Assembly: GCA_023665755.1 (NCBI GenBank)
Contig: JAMPDF010000006.1
Coordinates: 1 to 64,000 of the forward strand
Direction of reading: 5' to 3'
DNA: 64,000 nt
Source: Prevotella sp.
GTDB lineage: Bacteria > Bacillota_I > Bacilli_A > ML615J-28 > CAG-313
This document shows positions 8,666 through 18,723 of the stretch, piece by piece. A model generated the notes under the pieces. That model was not told the origin of the DNA. It made no database searches and saw only the letters and a list, made by a program, of their open reading frames with translations. Position 1 is the first letter of the stretch. Each line of letters starts with the position of its first letter. The translations under genes and the position numbers were made by a program.

Positions 8666-9586
8666 ATGCAAAAAATTATAAAATTACAAGATGTTGGATT
8701 TTGTTATGGCGTCAAGCGTTCTATTGAACTAGCTATTCAAATTGCAAATGACCCCAATATTCCTCGTCCTATCTACTTATTAGGAAACTTAGTGCACAAT
8801 AGACACATTACTACATATCTTACTTCTATTGGCATCATTACATTAGAAAACGGAACTAGGCTTGAAATGTTAAATGAAATTCATCAAGGAACTGTAGTGA
8901 TTACCGCACATGGTGTGGCCCCTTCTGTGATTGAGAAAGCGAAATCTAAAAATCTCTATATTGTTGATACTACATGTCCTTATGTGAAAAAAACATTTGA
9001 AAAAATGGAACAAAAAATAAGGGAAGATTATGATATTATTTTTATTGGAAAAGATAATCACCCAGAAACTGAAGCTGCAAAAGAGCTTTCTAAGCGTGTC
9101 CATATCATTAGTGAGTTAGATCGGAATGTGCCATTACAAAAGGTGGCTCTTTGTCATCAAACTACCTTTTCTTCTTATGATATTGATACTGTTTATCATG
9201 AATTATTGCTATCTTATCCTCATTTGGAAAAATTGGATATGGTATGCAAAGTAACGGAAAAAAGACAACAAGCACTTTTAGACTTGCAATCTCATTCCTT
9301 TTTGTCTCCTTCTTTAATTCTCGTTATAGGTGACACTTTAAGCAATAACTCTACTAAACTTGTTGAACTGGCCAAACGTATTGGAAAAAGTGATGTTCTT
9401 TTTGTCAGTCGTGTCGAGGAATTGGACTTGAGTCAGTTAAAGCAATATCAAGAAATTTGGATTACAAGTGGAACTTCTACTCCTAGTAGCATTGTCGATG
9501 AAATTGAAAGAGTTTTACTTGAATTATTTTCTCATCATCAAAAACACACCACATCTCAATTGCATACTAGTGATTATATCAAGTAA
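8666..9586 (+). CDS. ispH: 4-hydroxy-3-methylbut-2-enyl diphosphate reductase (IspH/LytB)
   Basis: 306 residues, a little longer than typical. IspH makes IPP and DMAPP from HMBPP in the last step of the non-mevalonate isoprenoid pathway, using a [4Fe-4S] cluster. The three cluster cysteines are visible: C13 in GFCYGV, C104 in TTCPYV and C194 in MVCKVTEKRQ. The substrate-binding motifs HNRHI, TAHGV and TSGTSTPS are also present. The ATG at 8666 follows GAGGTGG. Its presence shows the organism makes isoprenoids by the MEP route. It is monocistronic, with a strong terminator after it. Confidence 0.96.
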   Translation: MQKIIKLQDVGFCYGVKRSIELAIQIANDPNIPRPIYLLGNLVHNRHITTYLTSIGIITLENGTRLEMLNEIHQGTVVITAHGVAPSVIEKAKSKNLYIVDTTCPYVKKTFEKMEQKIREDYDIIFIGKDNHPETEAAKELSKRVHIISELDRNVPLQKVALCHQTTFSSYDIDTVYHELLLSYPHLEKLDMVCKVTEKRQQALLDLQSHSFLSPSLILVIGDTLSNNSTKLVELAKRIGKSDVLFVSRVEELDLSQLKQYQEIWITSGTSTPSSIVDEIERVLLELFSHHQKHTTSQLHTSDYIK

Positions 9587-9608
9587 TTGTTTTGTGTTTT
9601 TAAAATAT

Positions 9609-9650
9609 AAAAAGCATCTCTTTTGAGGATACTCAAAAAAGATGCTTTTT
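9609..9650 (+). terminator. Terminator between convergent ispH and the amidase gene
   Basis: Hairpin AAAAAGCATCT / AGATGCTTTTT, A-rich on one flank and T-rich on the other, so it can stop transcription from both directions. Confidence 0.85.
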
Positions 9651-9687
9651 CTTTTTTCTTAGAAAGAAAACTATGTAATATTATGCA

Positions 9688-12600
9688 TTATCTTGCAAAT
9701 ACACCATTGTTCCAAATTTTGCTTGCACTATAGGTGCCATTCCATTGTTCCCAAGTAGTTGTACCAGGAATAATGCTAGATAAAGTAATGGCTCTTGTTT
9801 CTCCGCCTAGCTCAACAGTAACTTCATAAGACACTGTTGTTGTTGTTGTAGGAGCACAAATAACACGTCCTGTATTATCTACAATTTCAGGATTATTTGA
9901 TTTCATCGTAATCTTTGCTGCACTATAGTTCTTTTGAATTTCATATTGTAATTCAACCATTTCCATAAAATTACTCCAATAATCACCTGCAATTATTGTT
10001 TGTGGACAATTCTTACCTGTCCATGTGTTGTGCATTTTAACTCTTGTTGGATCTAATTGATTGCGAATTAGAATATCTGCTACAAGTTGAGCAGTTCTTT
10101 GCCATGTATCATAAATATCACCTGATAAATTAGAACACATTTCAATACCAATAGAATTATTGTTACCACCACGAGAACCAATTGTTCTATAACTTGATGA
10201 ATACCATAATGGTCCACCAATATAGTAATAACCATTTTCTACCTTCCAAGTTGGGCCAAGATGGCTTAAATCTTTTACAGAAGGTGCAGCTCCATTTACT
10301 GTAGGTACTTCAATTTGAGTAGCTGTACCATTTAGTGTTAAATAATATGCTGAACCATTTTGAACAATGCCAAATACAGGGGCCACATTCATTGTTGTAG
10401 CTACATTTGTTTTTGTCCAAGTAAATGTTGCTGTTGTACCATCACCTGCATGATATGCAATATATTTTTCTGGAACTACTCCATAAATTGCATCATTACC
10501 TACTGTATAATGAATAGATGTTTCTCCACTTGACATACCTTGTGCAATGGATACCACTGTACCAGTAAGTGTTGCAGTATCATGAACCGTAACAAATTCA
10601 ATAGTATCTACATCACGACGAGACTTATGGTTATTTGGATTAGCTTCACTTGTCGCATAATATGTTTCATCTACTTTAAATGCATCGAATAAATATTTGT
10701 TTACGCTACCATATGTTGAAACATATACTCTTTCTACACCATCATTGTATAAAGACACATTACCTGTTTCAACTACTGCAAAATTATTTTTTGCGAGTAA
10801 TGCAACTAAGCGATCAATTTCAGTATCTTCTAGATATGTCTTTACTGTAATACGAATAGAAATATTGATATTTGTATTTTCAACTGCAACCATAACATAA
10901 GCTTCTCCTTCTGCGATTGCAGTAATAAGTCCTGTTTCTGATACGGTTAAAATATTTGTATCACTAGATGTATATGTTAATGTTGCATTTTCCATTCCTT
11001 TTCCAAATGCTTGAGCAACTAATTGAAGTGTTTCACCAGGTTGAATAGCACCACCATAGTTTCTATCAAAATCAACATTTACTGATTGAATTGGATAAAT
11101 TGTTATTTCTTTTTGAGTTGAGATTTTTCTTACATAATCATAAATAGTAACAGTAGCTTTTCCCGCATTAATAGCTGTAATTAAACCTGTACTAGAAACA
11201 GTTAAAATATCTGTATTACTAGATTCATAGAATAATTGTTTGAAATAAGCATCACTAGGTTCAACACTAGCCTCAATTTGGAATGTTTCTCCAGTTAATA
11301 ATTCATCACAAATTGCATCCACTTTTATTCCTGTTACTGGATTTAATTGTTCCCATTTTGCATATAAGATCACATCGCCTTTTAATGCTTCTAGGTTTGG
11401 ATAATATGTATCGTTTTCATCAAACCATCCCAAGAATTTATAGCCTAAATAGCCTGGTTGGATTAGCGCATCACTATATCTTGCGCTTACAGTTAATTCA
11501 TCACCTTTAGGTACTGCATCAAAGAAGCACACAGTCCCTGGTTCATCTGCTGTAATATCCTCAATTGGTTTGCTAAATGCAACCATTTGTCCCACTTTTA
11601 ATTTCTGAGTAACTGGATTAATACTACCCCAATAATTATTATAGGAATTAGAAATTGTAATCAAATATTCAGCACCTTCTGGCCAAGAAGAAGCGCCGGA
11701 TGAAACTACTTTTACAATCTCATATAAACCAGTTTCTGCATTTTTACCAATATAAATACGATCAGAGAACGTTGCCGCAGGGTCATAACTACTTGTACCA
11801 ATAAAAATATCAGTTGTATATTTTCCACCCCAGAAAGTACCATTATTATAGTTATAATTATTAATGGTTAAACTTGGTCCATCTCCTCTATTTGCTATTA
11901 ATAATTCTTCTGAATATCCTCCATTAAATACATAAGTCACTTCGTAAATTTCACCTTCTAATTGTTTCCATGATGCAACAAGATTTAAATTTCCTCTTGA
12001 TGTAACTGGGATTTCCGTAACATATTCATCATTTAAGAGCCATCCTAAAAATTGATAATTTTCTTTTGCCAAAGTAGGTAAAGTAATCGCTTTGTCCATC
12101 ATATTGGTATAACCATTTACAAGGCTTCCTTTTACTGTGCCTCCACCTAGTTCATATGAAATGGTGTAAAACTCTAGTGGCTCAACAATCGCTAAACCAG
12201 GTTTAGTGGATAAGGTTGTACCATATGTACTTAAGTGTTGGAAATAAGTGGCATAAGGTGTTAAATCAGTAATGACATTACCTGCATTATCTTCATAATA
12301 GTTCTCACCAAATATAGCCAAATGCGGATTAGTTGTTGATGTATCACTTCCACGATATGTACCAAAATAATGTGTTTCAGGTAATCCTAAAAATTGATTG
12401 TTTTGAACAGTACAACTCCAAATGCTTGCACTTGCACCATTATTACGTAAGTACATATAATTTTTACAATGATCAAATACATTATTTTCAATAATCCAAT
12501 TGGTTTTATTTTCTTGATAAATATTACAAGCAATAGCTCCATTGAATTTTTCAGCTGTTGTATCGTTTGTTCCTAAATTTTTAAATACATTATTTTTAAT

Positions 12601-15600
12601 AATAGCCTCAGTTTTTGTACCTGCTGCCCCAGCTATGGCATAGAAGAAAATACCATTATAACCATTGCCAGATACAGTTTGTTCAAATAGATTATTAGTA
12701 AATGAGAATACACCATAGTTGTATCCACCTTCAAAACGAATGGCATCACGTCCAAAATCCTTGAATACATTACCATCAAACGCTGCATTAATTGCACGAT
12801 TTAATAGAATATTAGTTGCTTGAACGTTTTCAAATAAATTATTTTTAAAACTAAAATTACTGGTTGTGCCACCACTAGCCATTTTGAATTCAATGAATCC
12901 ATCTGCAACATATCTGTTCAATCCCCATGTTGTTGTAGCATCTATTGTATCATACACTTTATTATTTACAAATGTAAAGCCGCTATATGCTTTATCTTGA
13001 GCATTTTTAATTGAACCGCCTTCTGTAAATGCAAGACCATCAATAGTTAAATTTGTGGCTGTAGCATCTACTTTAATAACACCTTTATAAATCGCTTCTT
13101 CTTTTCTCGTATCTTTATTTGGATTGATACCTGCATTAGGTCCTACGATTGTCAAGTTAGCAATTGAAATTGTTACATTTTCATTATACTCTCCTGCCAA
13201 AAGGATGATTTTATCTCCTTCCTTAGCATGAGCAAGTGCTTCTGCTAAAGTTGGATAAATCCAGTCTTCTGTACCATTTCCAACATATAAAGCATCTTCT
13301 CTGTATCTAGCTACTAAAACGATATCTCCTTCAGTACCCGCCAGAATAGATTCAACTAATTCACCATTCAAATACCAACCAAGGAAAATCATACCCTCCA
13401 TAGTAGGAACAGGGAGTGAAGCCAAACCTGTACTTGAATTATAACTTGTTGGAGCACCATTTGGTAATGTTCCACCACCTAATACATATTCAATAGCATT
13501 GGTTTGTACTGGTTCCCCATATACAGGTACCTCAGCATCACTTGTATAATAAGGTTCCCATACACTTACGCCACTAAAATGAGCAGCTGTTGGTGTCTTA
13601 TCATAATAGTTATTTGAAGCATCAATATAATTTCCTGAATTCTTACCATTGTCAGAAACAAATTTTGTATTCAAACAGCCATAAATCTTATTATAATTAA
13701 CATGAGCTACCAAGCTATTTTCATCTAATCCAGCAGCCTGAATTCTTGCAAGAATACCTGATTGCTTTGTTGTATTATAAAGTACATCAATTTTCACTTG
13801 ATTTGTACCATCTACACTCGCATAGGTTGCAAAAGTGAAGCAACCATTGTTATAATTTGCATAAACACCACTATCTTCAAAAATGTTATTTTGTAAAGAA
13901 TATGTACCTTCTGCATACGTTCCAAACCAAACTGGATATTGTTTGAAGTCAACAAATGTATTGCTTAAAATTTGAACATCACCCATAATATCAAACTTTA
14001 GTTTTGTATTCGCATTAAATTTTAAACCATCATTATATTGACCACTACTACTTGTACCATGGAATTCACAATTTTCAATAGTAATACCGTCCAATTGTGT
14101 GGCATACATAATCATCGCTCTACCACTTCTTGCTTTCATCATCATATTAGCAATATATGTGTTAGAATAAACAACAGTATCTACATTTGGTATGAAATAA
14201 AGTGGTGCATTGGTACTACCATCAATAGTAGATCCATCTACTAAAACATTGATGATGGTAAGATGATCTACTGATGCATCTGGATTAGCTACAATTCTTG
14301 CACTTCCAGTAAGTTGCATACCATCTAATGTTACATTATCAGCACAAACTAGAATATCTCCTGTAAAAATAGTTTCTGCAGTTCTTACTTGTTTAACTGG
14401 GTTTACACCGCAATTTGCACCCCTAATAGTTACGGATTTCGTTACTTTTATACCATCAAATGTACCTGCAACAATGACAATTGTATCTCCATCATTGGCA
14501 TTATCCAAAGCAGCTTCTACTGTTGCATAAGCATTGGCATTAGTTGGATCAACAAGTAATTCTTTTGGCCCTTTACTTTCCCATTTCGCAGTAAGGGTAA
14601 GATTGCCTGTCATTTCTTCAGTGATGGATTCTACTTTAGTATCATTCATATACCAACCTAAGAAAGTATAGCCTTCTTTTATTGGTTGTGGAAGCAATAA
14701 TGCTTGACCTTCTGTATATTCTGTTGGCAAATTCTCACATACGCCACCATCTAAAATAAATTCAAGTTGAGATTTTATCACTATTTTTTCCCATTTCGTA
14801 GTTAGGGTAATATCTCCTGTCATTTCTTCAGTGATGGATTCTACTTTAGTATCATTCATATACCAGCCTAAGAAAGTATAGCCTTCTTTTGTTGGAGTTG
14901 GTAAAGCAAAACTTGTACCTTTTGTATATACTGTTAGTAGATTTTCACATACGCCACCATCTAAATCATATGTAATAGTATATTCAATTGCTTCCCACTT
15001 CGCAGTGAGTGTAAGATTACCTTTCATATCTGGGGTAATCATTTCCATTTTTTCTTCATTCATATACCAACCTACAAATGTATAACCATTTTTTGTTGGT
15101 ACTGGTAATTCAAAAGTTGTACCTGTTTCATATGTTGTTGGTAAATTTTCACATACTCCACCATCTAAAATAAATTCAAGTGCATATGCATTTGCTTTAT
15201 ATTTTGCGACAAGAGTAAGATTACCTGTTGTTTCTGCGGTAATAGATTCTACTTTTTCTTCACCCCTATACCAACCCACAAATGTATAACCTTCTTTTGT
15301 AGGAACTGGTAACGCGAATTCCATTCCCTCTGTATATTCAGTAGGTAAATTCTCACATACTCCACCATCTAGTATATATTCGATGCTATATACTGTCTTT
15401 ACAACTTCCACATGTAGTGTATATTCACGATACTGATTTGTATCTAATGGGTAAGTTACTCTCACTACAATTTGTGCTTCCCCTAGTGCTTTTGCACACA
15501 CATTACCTTCAGCATCTACCGAAAGAATATTTTCATCCGAAGAAGTAAAAGTAACAATGGAATCAGTACTATCTGAAGCAAGTCGATATGTAACTACTGT

Positions 15601-15990
15601 TGTTTCTCCTACTGTTAAATTTTGTTTTACTGAAAAATCACCTTGGAGTGACTTTGTAAACTTAACTGTAACTTTCGCTGTAATGTAAGCTAAGGGTTGT
15701 TCTATCGCATAAACTCGAATCGTAGTCTCCCCCTCACGAATGGCTTGAATCTCGCCATTTACAAAAGTTGCCACTGTTTCATCCTCACTTCTGAATCCCA
15801 GTTCAGTTTCATAAGGATTGTTCCCTTTTGTAATTGCCGCTTGTACTTTGATACTTGTACCAGCTTCTAAATTATACACTTGTTCATCCAATTCAATACG
15901 AATGACTTCAGCTGGATTACAAGAGGCAAAAACCAAAAGTAAACCAAAAATAGCAAAAATTAATGATAATTTTTTACCTAAATTTTTCAT
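9688..15990 (-). CDS. Giant multidomain lipoprotein N-acetylmuramoyl-L-alanine amidase
   Basis: 2100 residues. A lipoprotein signal with lipobox VFASC (about C24) is followed by two Ig-like BIG2 domains (about 30-200), four InlB-type repeats (about 205-490; pattern LDGGVCENLPT...GYTFVGWY...LTAKW), a right-handed parallel beta-helix (about 500-860), another InlB repeat, a second beta-helix (about 930-1270), further InlB repeats, two BIG2 domains (about 1560-1720) and a C-terminal Amidase_2/PGRP domain. Zinc ligands of that domain are H1803 (TVHDT), H1987 (MHNTW) and C1995 (KNCPQ), so it should be active; about 80 extra residues lie between the first and second ligand. The amidase cuts the MurNAc-L-Ala bond of peptidoglycan at the cell surface. 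The beta-helices suggest carbohydrate binding. Its promoter overlaps a cre-like site. Confidence 0.88.
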   Translation of the reverse strand: MKNLGKKLSLIFAIFGLLLVFASCNPAEVIRIELDEQVYNLEAGTSIKVQAAITKGNNPYETELGFRSEDETVATFVNGEIQAIREGETTIRVYAIEQPLAYITAKVTVKFTKSLQGDFSVKQNLTVGETTVVTYRLASDSTDSIVTFTSSDENILSVDAEGNVCAKALGEAQIVVRVTYPLDTNQYREYTLHVEVVKTVYSIEYILDGGVCENLPTEYTEGMEFALPVPTKEGYTFVGWYRGEEKVESITAETTGNLTLVAKYKANAYALEFILDGGVCENLPTTYETGTTFELPVPTKNGYTFVGWYMNEEKMEMITPDMKGNLTLTAKWEAIEYTITYDLDGGVCENLLTVYTKGTSFALPTPTKEGYTFLGWYMNDTKVESITEEMTGDITLTTKWEKIVIKSQLEFILDGGVCENLPTEYTEGQALLLPQPIKEGYTFLGWYMNDTKVESITEEMTGNLTLTAKWESKGPKELLVDPTNANAYATVEAALDNANDGDTIVIVAGTFDGIKVTKSVTIRGANCGVNPVKQVRTAETIFTGDILVCADNVTLDGMQLTGSARIVANPDASVDHLTIINVLVDGSTIDGSTNAPLYFIPNVDTVVYSNTYIANMMMKARSGRAMIMYATQLDGITIENCEFHGTSSSGQYNDGLKFNANTKLKFDIMGDVQILSNTFVDFKQYPVWFGTYAEGTYSLQNNIFEDSGVYANYNNGCFTFATYASVDGTNQVKIDVLYNTTKQSGILARIQAAGLDENSLVAHVNYNKIYGCLNTKFVSDNGKNSGNYIDASNNYYDKTPTAAHFSGVSVWEPYYTSDAEVPVYGEPVQTNAIEYVLGGGTLPNGAPTSYNSSTGLASLPVPTMEGMIFLGWYLNGELVESILAGTEGDIVLVARYREDALYVGNGTEDWIYPTLAEALAHAKEGDKIILLAGEYNENVTISIANLTIVGPNAGINPNKDTRKEEAIYKGVIKVDATATNLTIDGLAFTEGGSIKNAQDKAYSGFTFVNNKVYDTIDATTTWGLNRYVADGFIEFKMASGGTTSNFSFKNNLFENVQATNILLNRAINAAFDGNVFKDFGRDAIRFEGGYNYGVFSFTNNLFEQTVSGNGYNGIFFYAIAGAAGTKTEAIIKNNVFKNLGTNDTTAEKFNGAIACNIYQENKTNWIIENNVFDHCKNYMYLRNNGASASIWSCTVQNNQFLGLPETHYFGTYRGSDTSTTNPHLAIFGENYYEDNAGNVITDLTPYATYFQHLSTYGTTLSTKPGLAIVEPLEFYTISYELGGGTVKGSLVNGYTNMMDKAITLPTLAKENYQFLGWLLNDEYVTEIPVTSRGNLNLVASWKQLEGEIYEVTYVFNGGYSEELLIANRGDGPSLTINNYNYNNGTFWGGKYTTDIFIGTSSYDPAATFSDRIYIGKNAETGLYEIVKVVSSGASSWPEGAEYLITISNSYNNYWGSINPVTQKLKVGQMVAFSKPIEDITADEPGTVCFFDAVPKGDELTVSARYSDALIQPGYLGYKFLGWFDENDTYYPNLEALKGDVILYAKWEQLNPVTGIKVDAICDELLTGETFQIEASVEPSDAYFKQLFYESSNTDILTVSSTGLITAINAGKATVTIYDYVRKISTQKEITIYPIQSVNVDFDRNYGGAIQPGETLQLVAQAFGKGMENATLTYTSSDTNILTVSETGLITAIAEGEAYVMVAVENTNINISIRITVKTYLEDTEIDRLVALLAKNNFAVVETGNVSLYNDGVERVYVSTYGSVNKYLFDAFKVDETYYATSEANPNNHKSRRDVDTIEFVTVHDTATLTGTVVSIAQGMSSGETSIHYTVGNDAIYGVVPEKYIAYHAGDGTTATFTWTKTNVATTMNVAPVFGIVQNGSAYYLTLNGTATQIEVPTVNGAAPSVKDLSHLGPTWKVENGYYYIGGPLWYSSSYRTIGSRGGNNNSIGIEMCSNLSGDIYDTWQRTAQLVADILIRNQLDPTRVKMHNTWTGKNCPQTIIAGDYWSNFMEMVELQYEIQKNYSAAKITMKSNNPEIVDNTGRVICAPTTTTTVSYEVTVELGGETRAITLSSIIPGTTTWEQWNGTYSASKIWNNGVFAR

Positions 15991-16025
15991 TTTGTTTTCT
16001 TTCCTTTCTTTTTGATTACTTCATT

Positions 16026-16063
16026 ATTATAGCACTCTTTAGGAAAGTTTGCAAGCGTTTACA
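16026..16063 (-). promoter_or_regulatory. Promoter and cre-like operator of the amidase gene
   Basis: Minus-strand TTGCAA (16049-16054), 17-bp spacer, TATAAT (16026-16031) with extended TGC. The near-perfect cre TGCAAGCGTTTACA (plus strand, 16050-16063) overlaps the -35 box. Confidence 0.75.
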
Positions 16064-16097
16064 TATTTTTTATTGCCATAATCGTCCATTTCATATA

Positions 16098-16129
16098 AAA
16101 AAACTACTGATATTTTCAGTAGTCTTTTT
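16098..16129 (-). terminator. Terminator after the small membrane protein gene
   Basis: Hairpin AAAGACTACTGA / TCAGTAGTTTTTTT on the minus strand, just after the stop codon at 16152. Confidence 0.85.
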
Positions 16130-16151
16130 ACTTCATACATTCAATTGTAAA

Positions 16152-16385
16152 TTAGTCAATCCACCAAATTGGTTTACCAAGAATGACACAAACTAGATCA
16201 ACAATCCACAAGATAACGAATCCACCACAAAGTAATAATATTACAGCTAAAATAATGCCAAGTACATTTCCAGCAGCAATGGATTTGAATAATCTTAATA
16301 GGTTACCATAAGCACCCCATAAAATCACAAGTAGCAAACGTACTATCCAAGGAAGTCCTTCTAATGTTGAAACTACTTTTTTCAT
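16152..16385 (-). CDS. Small two-helix membrane protein of unknown function
   Basis: 77 residues from the ATG at 16385, chosen over a longer frame because GGAGG lies 8 nt before it. Two hydrophobic helices (about 12-30 and 37-64) are separated by GNLLRLFKSIAAGN, and the chain ends with GKPIWWID. I recognise no named family. The gene is monocistronic, with a strong promoter carrying a palindrome at the transcription start and its own terminator, which suggests regulated expression, perhaps in an envelope-stress response (inference only). Confidence 0.7.
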   Translation of the reverse strand: MKKVVSTLEGLPWIVRLLLVILWGAYGNLLRLFKSIAAGNVLGIILAVILLLCGGFVILWIVDLVCVILGKPIWWID

Positions 16386-16429
16386 TTTTATTTCCTCCTG
16401 TTTCATTATTTCACATTTGAGCAAAACTC

Positions 16430-16475
16430 AATTGTGACACAATTATCATTATAACCAAAAAAATTTTTTTGTCAA
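16430..16475 (-). promoter_or_regulatory. Promoter with palindromic operator for the small membrane protein
   Basis: TTGACA (16470-16475), 16-bp spacer, TATAAT (16448-16453). A perfect 7-1-7 palindrome AATTGTG-A-CACAATT (16430-16444) covers the expected transcription start, a typical repressor position. Confidence 0.65.
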
Positions 16476-16483
16476 TCATAAAA

Positions 16484-16786
16484 CTAATTACTAATGCCAA
16501 TAGCATCATCTACAGGGAGTGAAAACGTAACAGTATGTGCCTGAGTTCCAACCCCATGCTTTCTAGATATCGATTGCATAATAGGCGCCTTTAACGCTTC
16601 ATCTGTGATGATCATAATGATATCTTTTTCTGGTTGTATTGTAATTCCTAAAAAATGTTCACTATCTTTTTGCGCAGATCCTCTTGCATGAATGATGGTA
16701 CCACCTTTTGCACCTGCATCTTTGGCTGTACTCATCACGTCATCTGCGCTACCACTATTACAAATAGCAAGAATTAAATGACGCAT
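16484..16786 (-). CDS. P-II-like signalling protein, second copy
   Basis: 100 residues from the ATG at 16786 (MRHLILAICNSG), preceded by AAGGAGG; a longer frame from 16810 has no better site. The pattern GTIIHARGS...EKDIIMIITDEALK fits the P-II (GlnB) ferredoxin-like fold. The T-loop is short and no uridylylated Tyr motif is seen, so it is probably a P-II-like sensor of a nucleotide or metabolite rather than classic GlnB. It follows another P-II-like gene by 1 bp and shares an operon with the DUF1538 membrane protein, which it presumably regulates by direct contact (inference from genomic association). Confidence 0.8.
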   Translation of the reverse strand: MRHLILAICNSGSADDVMSTAKDAGAKGGTIIHARGSAQKDSEHFLGITIQPEKDIIMIITDEALKAPIMQSISRKHGVGTQAHTVTFSLPVDDAIGISN

Positions 16787-16787
16787 A

Positions 16788-17177
16788 CTATTGTTCCTCC
16801 TTTTGTTCATTTAAGGTTGGGTGAGACATCGTTAGTTTTGTCTCACGCAAAATCTCTTCTAAAACGCTTTGGCCAGCAATACTATCTAATGGGATCGTAC
16901 AAGCTACACCATGTCCTGGTTGATCTAAATGCATTTCTATGCGCAAGGCATCTAACATAAATGGCACGATATCAGTAGGTGCTACTGATAGGACCACTTC
17001 TTTTTCTATTTCGCCAAAACCAATATATTCAAAGATTTCTTTTGGAGCAGTTCCTTTTCCATAAATGATTTGATGATAATGACATCCTACTTCTTCTAGT
17101 ATCTTTACAACTTGATTGCCAAGGCCACGGTCGACTATGATGACGAATAATCGCATACCAGTAATTTTTCTACTCAT
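16788..17177 (-). CDS. P-II-like signalling protein, first copy
   Basis: 129 residues from the ATG at 17177, which follows GGAGG and overlaps the end of the upstream DUF1538 gene by 8 nt; this start is favoured over the longer frame to 17219. The core MRLFVIIVDRGLGNQVVKIL...GKGTAP...EVVLSVAP fits the P-II ferredoxin-like fold, but the sequence differs clearly from its neighbour at 16786, so the pair may form a heterotrimer or sense different ligands. The C-terminal tail (SIAGQ...EEQ, about 100-129) is longer than in the second copy. Confidence 0.8.
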   Translation of the reverse strand: MSRKITGMRLFVIIVDRGLGNQVVKILEEVGCHYHQIIYGKGTAPKEIFEYIGFGEIEKEVVLSVAPTDIVPFMLDALRIEMHLDQPGHGVACTIPLDSIAGQSVLEEILRETKLTMSHPTLNEQKEEQ

Positions 17178-18723
17178 TTGCCTTTTCCTCCATTTCCTCA
17201 TAATCAATTGTGAATTCAATAATAGGTTCTAATTCAGCCATTACATAATGCAATTTCATTCTAGTCTTCCACTTATACACTAAGCCTACAATCTGAATAA
17301 CTACCAGTGGTGTCATCGCAACAAGGGCAACTACACCAAATCCATTCGTTAACATTTTTGTCTCAAAATGACTTGTTCCTTCATAAATGGCAAGACAGGC
17401 GCCACTTGCAAGTGGTAGTAAAAAGGTTGCGGTAAGTGGTCCAGAAGCAACACCACCTGAGTCGAAGGCAATTGCAGTAAAAATTTTAGGAACAAAAAAC
17501 ATCAACCCAATAGCAATCACATATCCAGGAATTAAAATATACCAAATACTATAATCGAAAATAACCCTTGACATCGCAAGACCAACCGATATAGCCACCC
17601 CTGCTGCCAAACTATATAACATTGTTTTTTTAGAAATAGCACCACTTGTAATTTCTTCTACTTGTTTATTTAATACATGCACAGCAGGCTCTGCCATTAC
17701 CACAAAAAATCCCATAATCATACCTAGTGGTATCAATATGTACTTTAACTGAGTAGCACCGACTGTTTTACCCAATAAAGTCGCAACAGGCATAAATCCA
17801 ATATGGGCACCTGTCAAAAATATTACTAAACCAATGTAAGTATAGAGTAAACCTATAAATATTTTAATAATATTTTTTTTTGTATCTTTAATTAATATGA
17901 TTTCAAAAATAACTACACAAGCAAGAATTGGCAAGATGGCCAAAGCAATTTCCCCCATCATACTTATGAGTTGATGTCCAAATCCCGTACTAAAATCATG
18001 AAATGTTTGATAGGCAACGACATCCGATGTTGCAACATTAGGATTTCTAAAGAATAATCCTAGTATTAAAACCATTAGTACTGGACCAACAGAGCAAAAA
18101 GAAACAAGCCCAAATGAATCATCTTTAGAGGCATTGTCACCACGAGCTCCTGCTACACCTAATCCAAGTGCAAGTATAAAAGGTACCGTCATAGGTCCAG
18201 TAGTTACACCTCCCGAATCAAAGGCCACTGCAATGAACTCACTAGGTACAAAAATGGCCACTAAAAAAACAAGCCCATACAAAATAATTAACAAAACATT
18301 CAATTGAATTTGTAATACTATGCGTAATAGTGCCAAAGCAAGAAAAATGCCTACACCAAGTGCTACACATAAAATTAATACTAGTGGTGGAATTGTGCTT
18401 TTCATTTGATCGGCTAATACCATCAGGTCTGGTTCGGCAATCGTGATGATTAAACCAATTGCTGCAGTAGCACCTACCAAGAGAAGCAAGTTTTTCTTTT
18501 TCGTGATATAACCACCAACTTGTTCACCCATTTTCATCATCGAGGCATCGGCACCAAGATTGAAAAAACTCAGCCCAAAAATCAACATAATAGCGCCTAT
18601 TGCAAAAGCAAAAATTGTCCACCCTGGAAGCTTAAAGCAAAAGCATAAAATCAGCACAATTGCCGTTATGGGCAAAACAGCTAATAATGATTCTTTGATT
18701 TTTTCAAGCAATGCTTTTTTCAT
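17170..18723 (-). CDS. DUF1538 family integral membrane protein (putative transporter)
   Basis: 517 residues with about 12 membrane helices in two related halves. Each half carries the family's signature, AVAFDSGGVTTGPMTVPF in the first and AIAFDSGGVASGPLTATF in the second, which look like paired re-entrant transport motifs as in inverted-repeat carriers. DUF1538 function is not established; a secondary transporter is inferred from the topology. The start at 18723 follows AGAGGTG. It overlaps the first P-II-like gene and heads the operon DUF1538, P-II, P-II. A leader with an internal terminator precedes it. Confidence 0.85.
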   Translation of the reverse strand: MKKALLEKIKESLLAVLPITAIVLILCFCFKLPGWTIFAFAIGAIMLIFGLSFFNLGADASMMKMGEQVGGYITKKKNLLLLVGATAAIGLIITIAEPDLMVLADQMKSTIPPLVLILCVALGVGIFLALALLRIVLQIQLNVLLIILYGLVFLVAIFVPSEFIAVAFDSGGVTTGPMTVPFILALGLGVAGARGDNASKDDSFGLVSFCSVGPVLMVLILGLFFRNPNVATSDVVAYQTFHDFSTGFGHQLISMMGEIALAILPILACVVIFEIILIKDTKKNIIKIFIGLLYTYIGLVIFLTGAHIGFMPVATLLGKTVGATQLKYILIPLGMIMGFFVVMAEPAVHVLNKQVEEITSGAISKKTMLYSLAAGVAISVGLAMSRVIFDYSIWYILIPGYVIAIGLMFFVPKIFTAIAFDSGGVASGPLTATFLLPLASGACLAIYEGTSHFETKMLTNGFGVVALVAMTPLVVIQIVGLVYKWKTRMKLHYVMAELEPIIEFTIDYEEMEEKANE

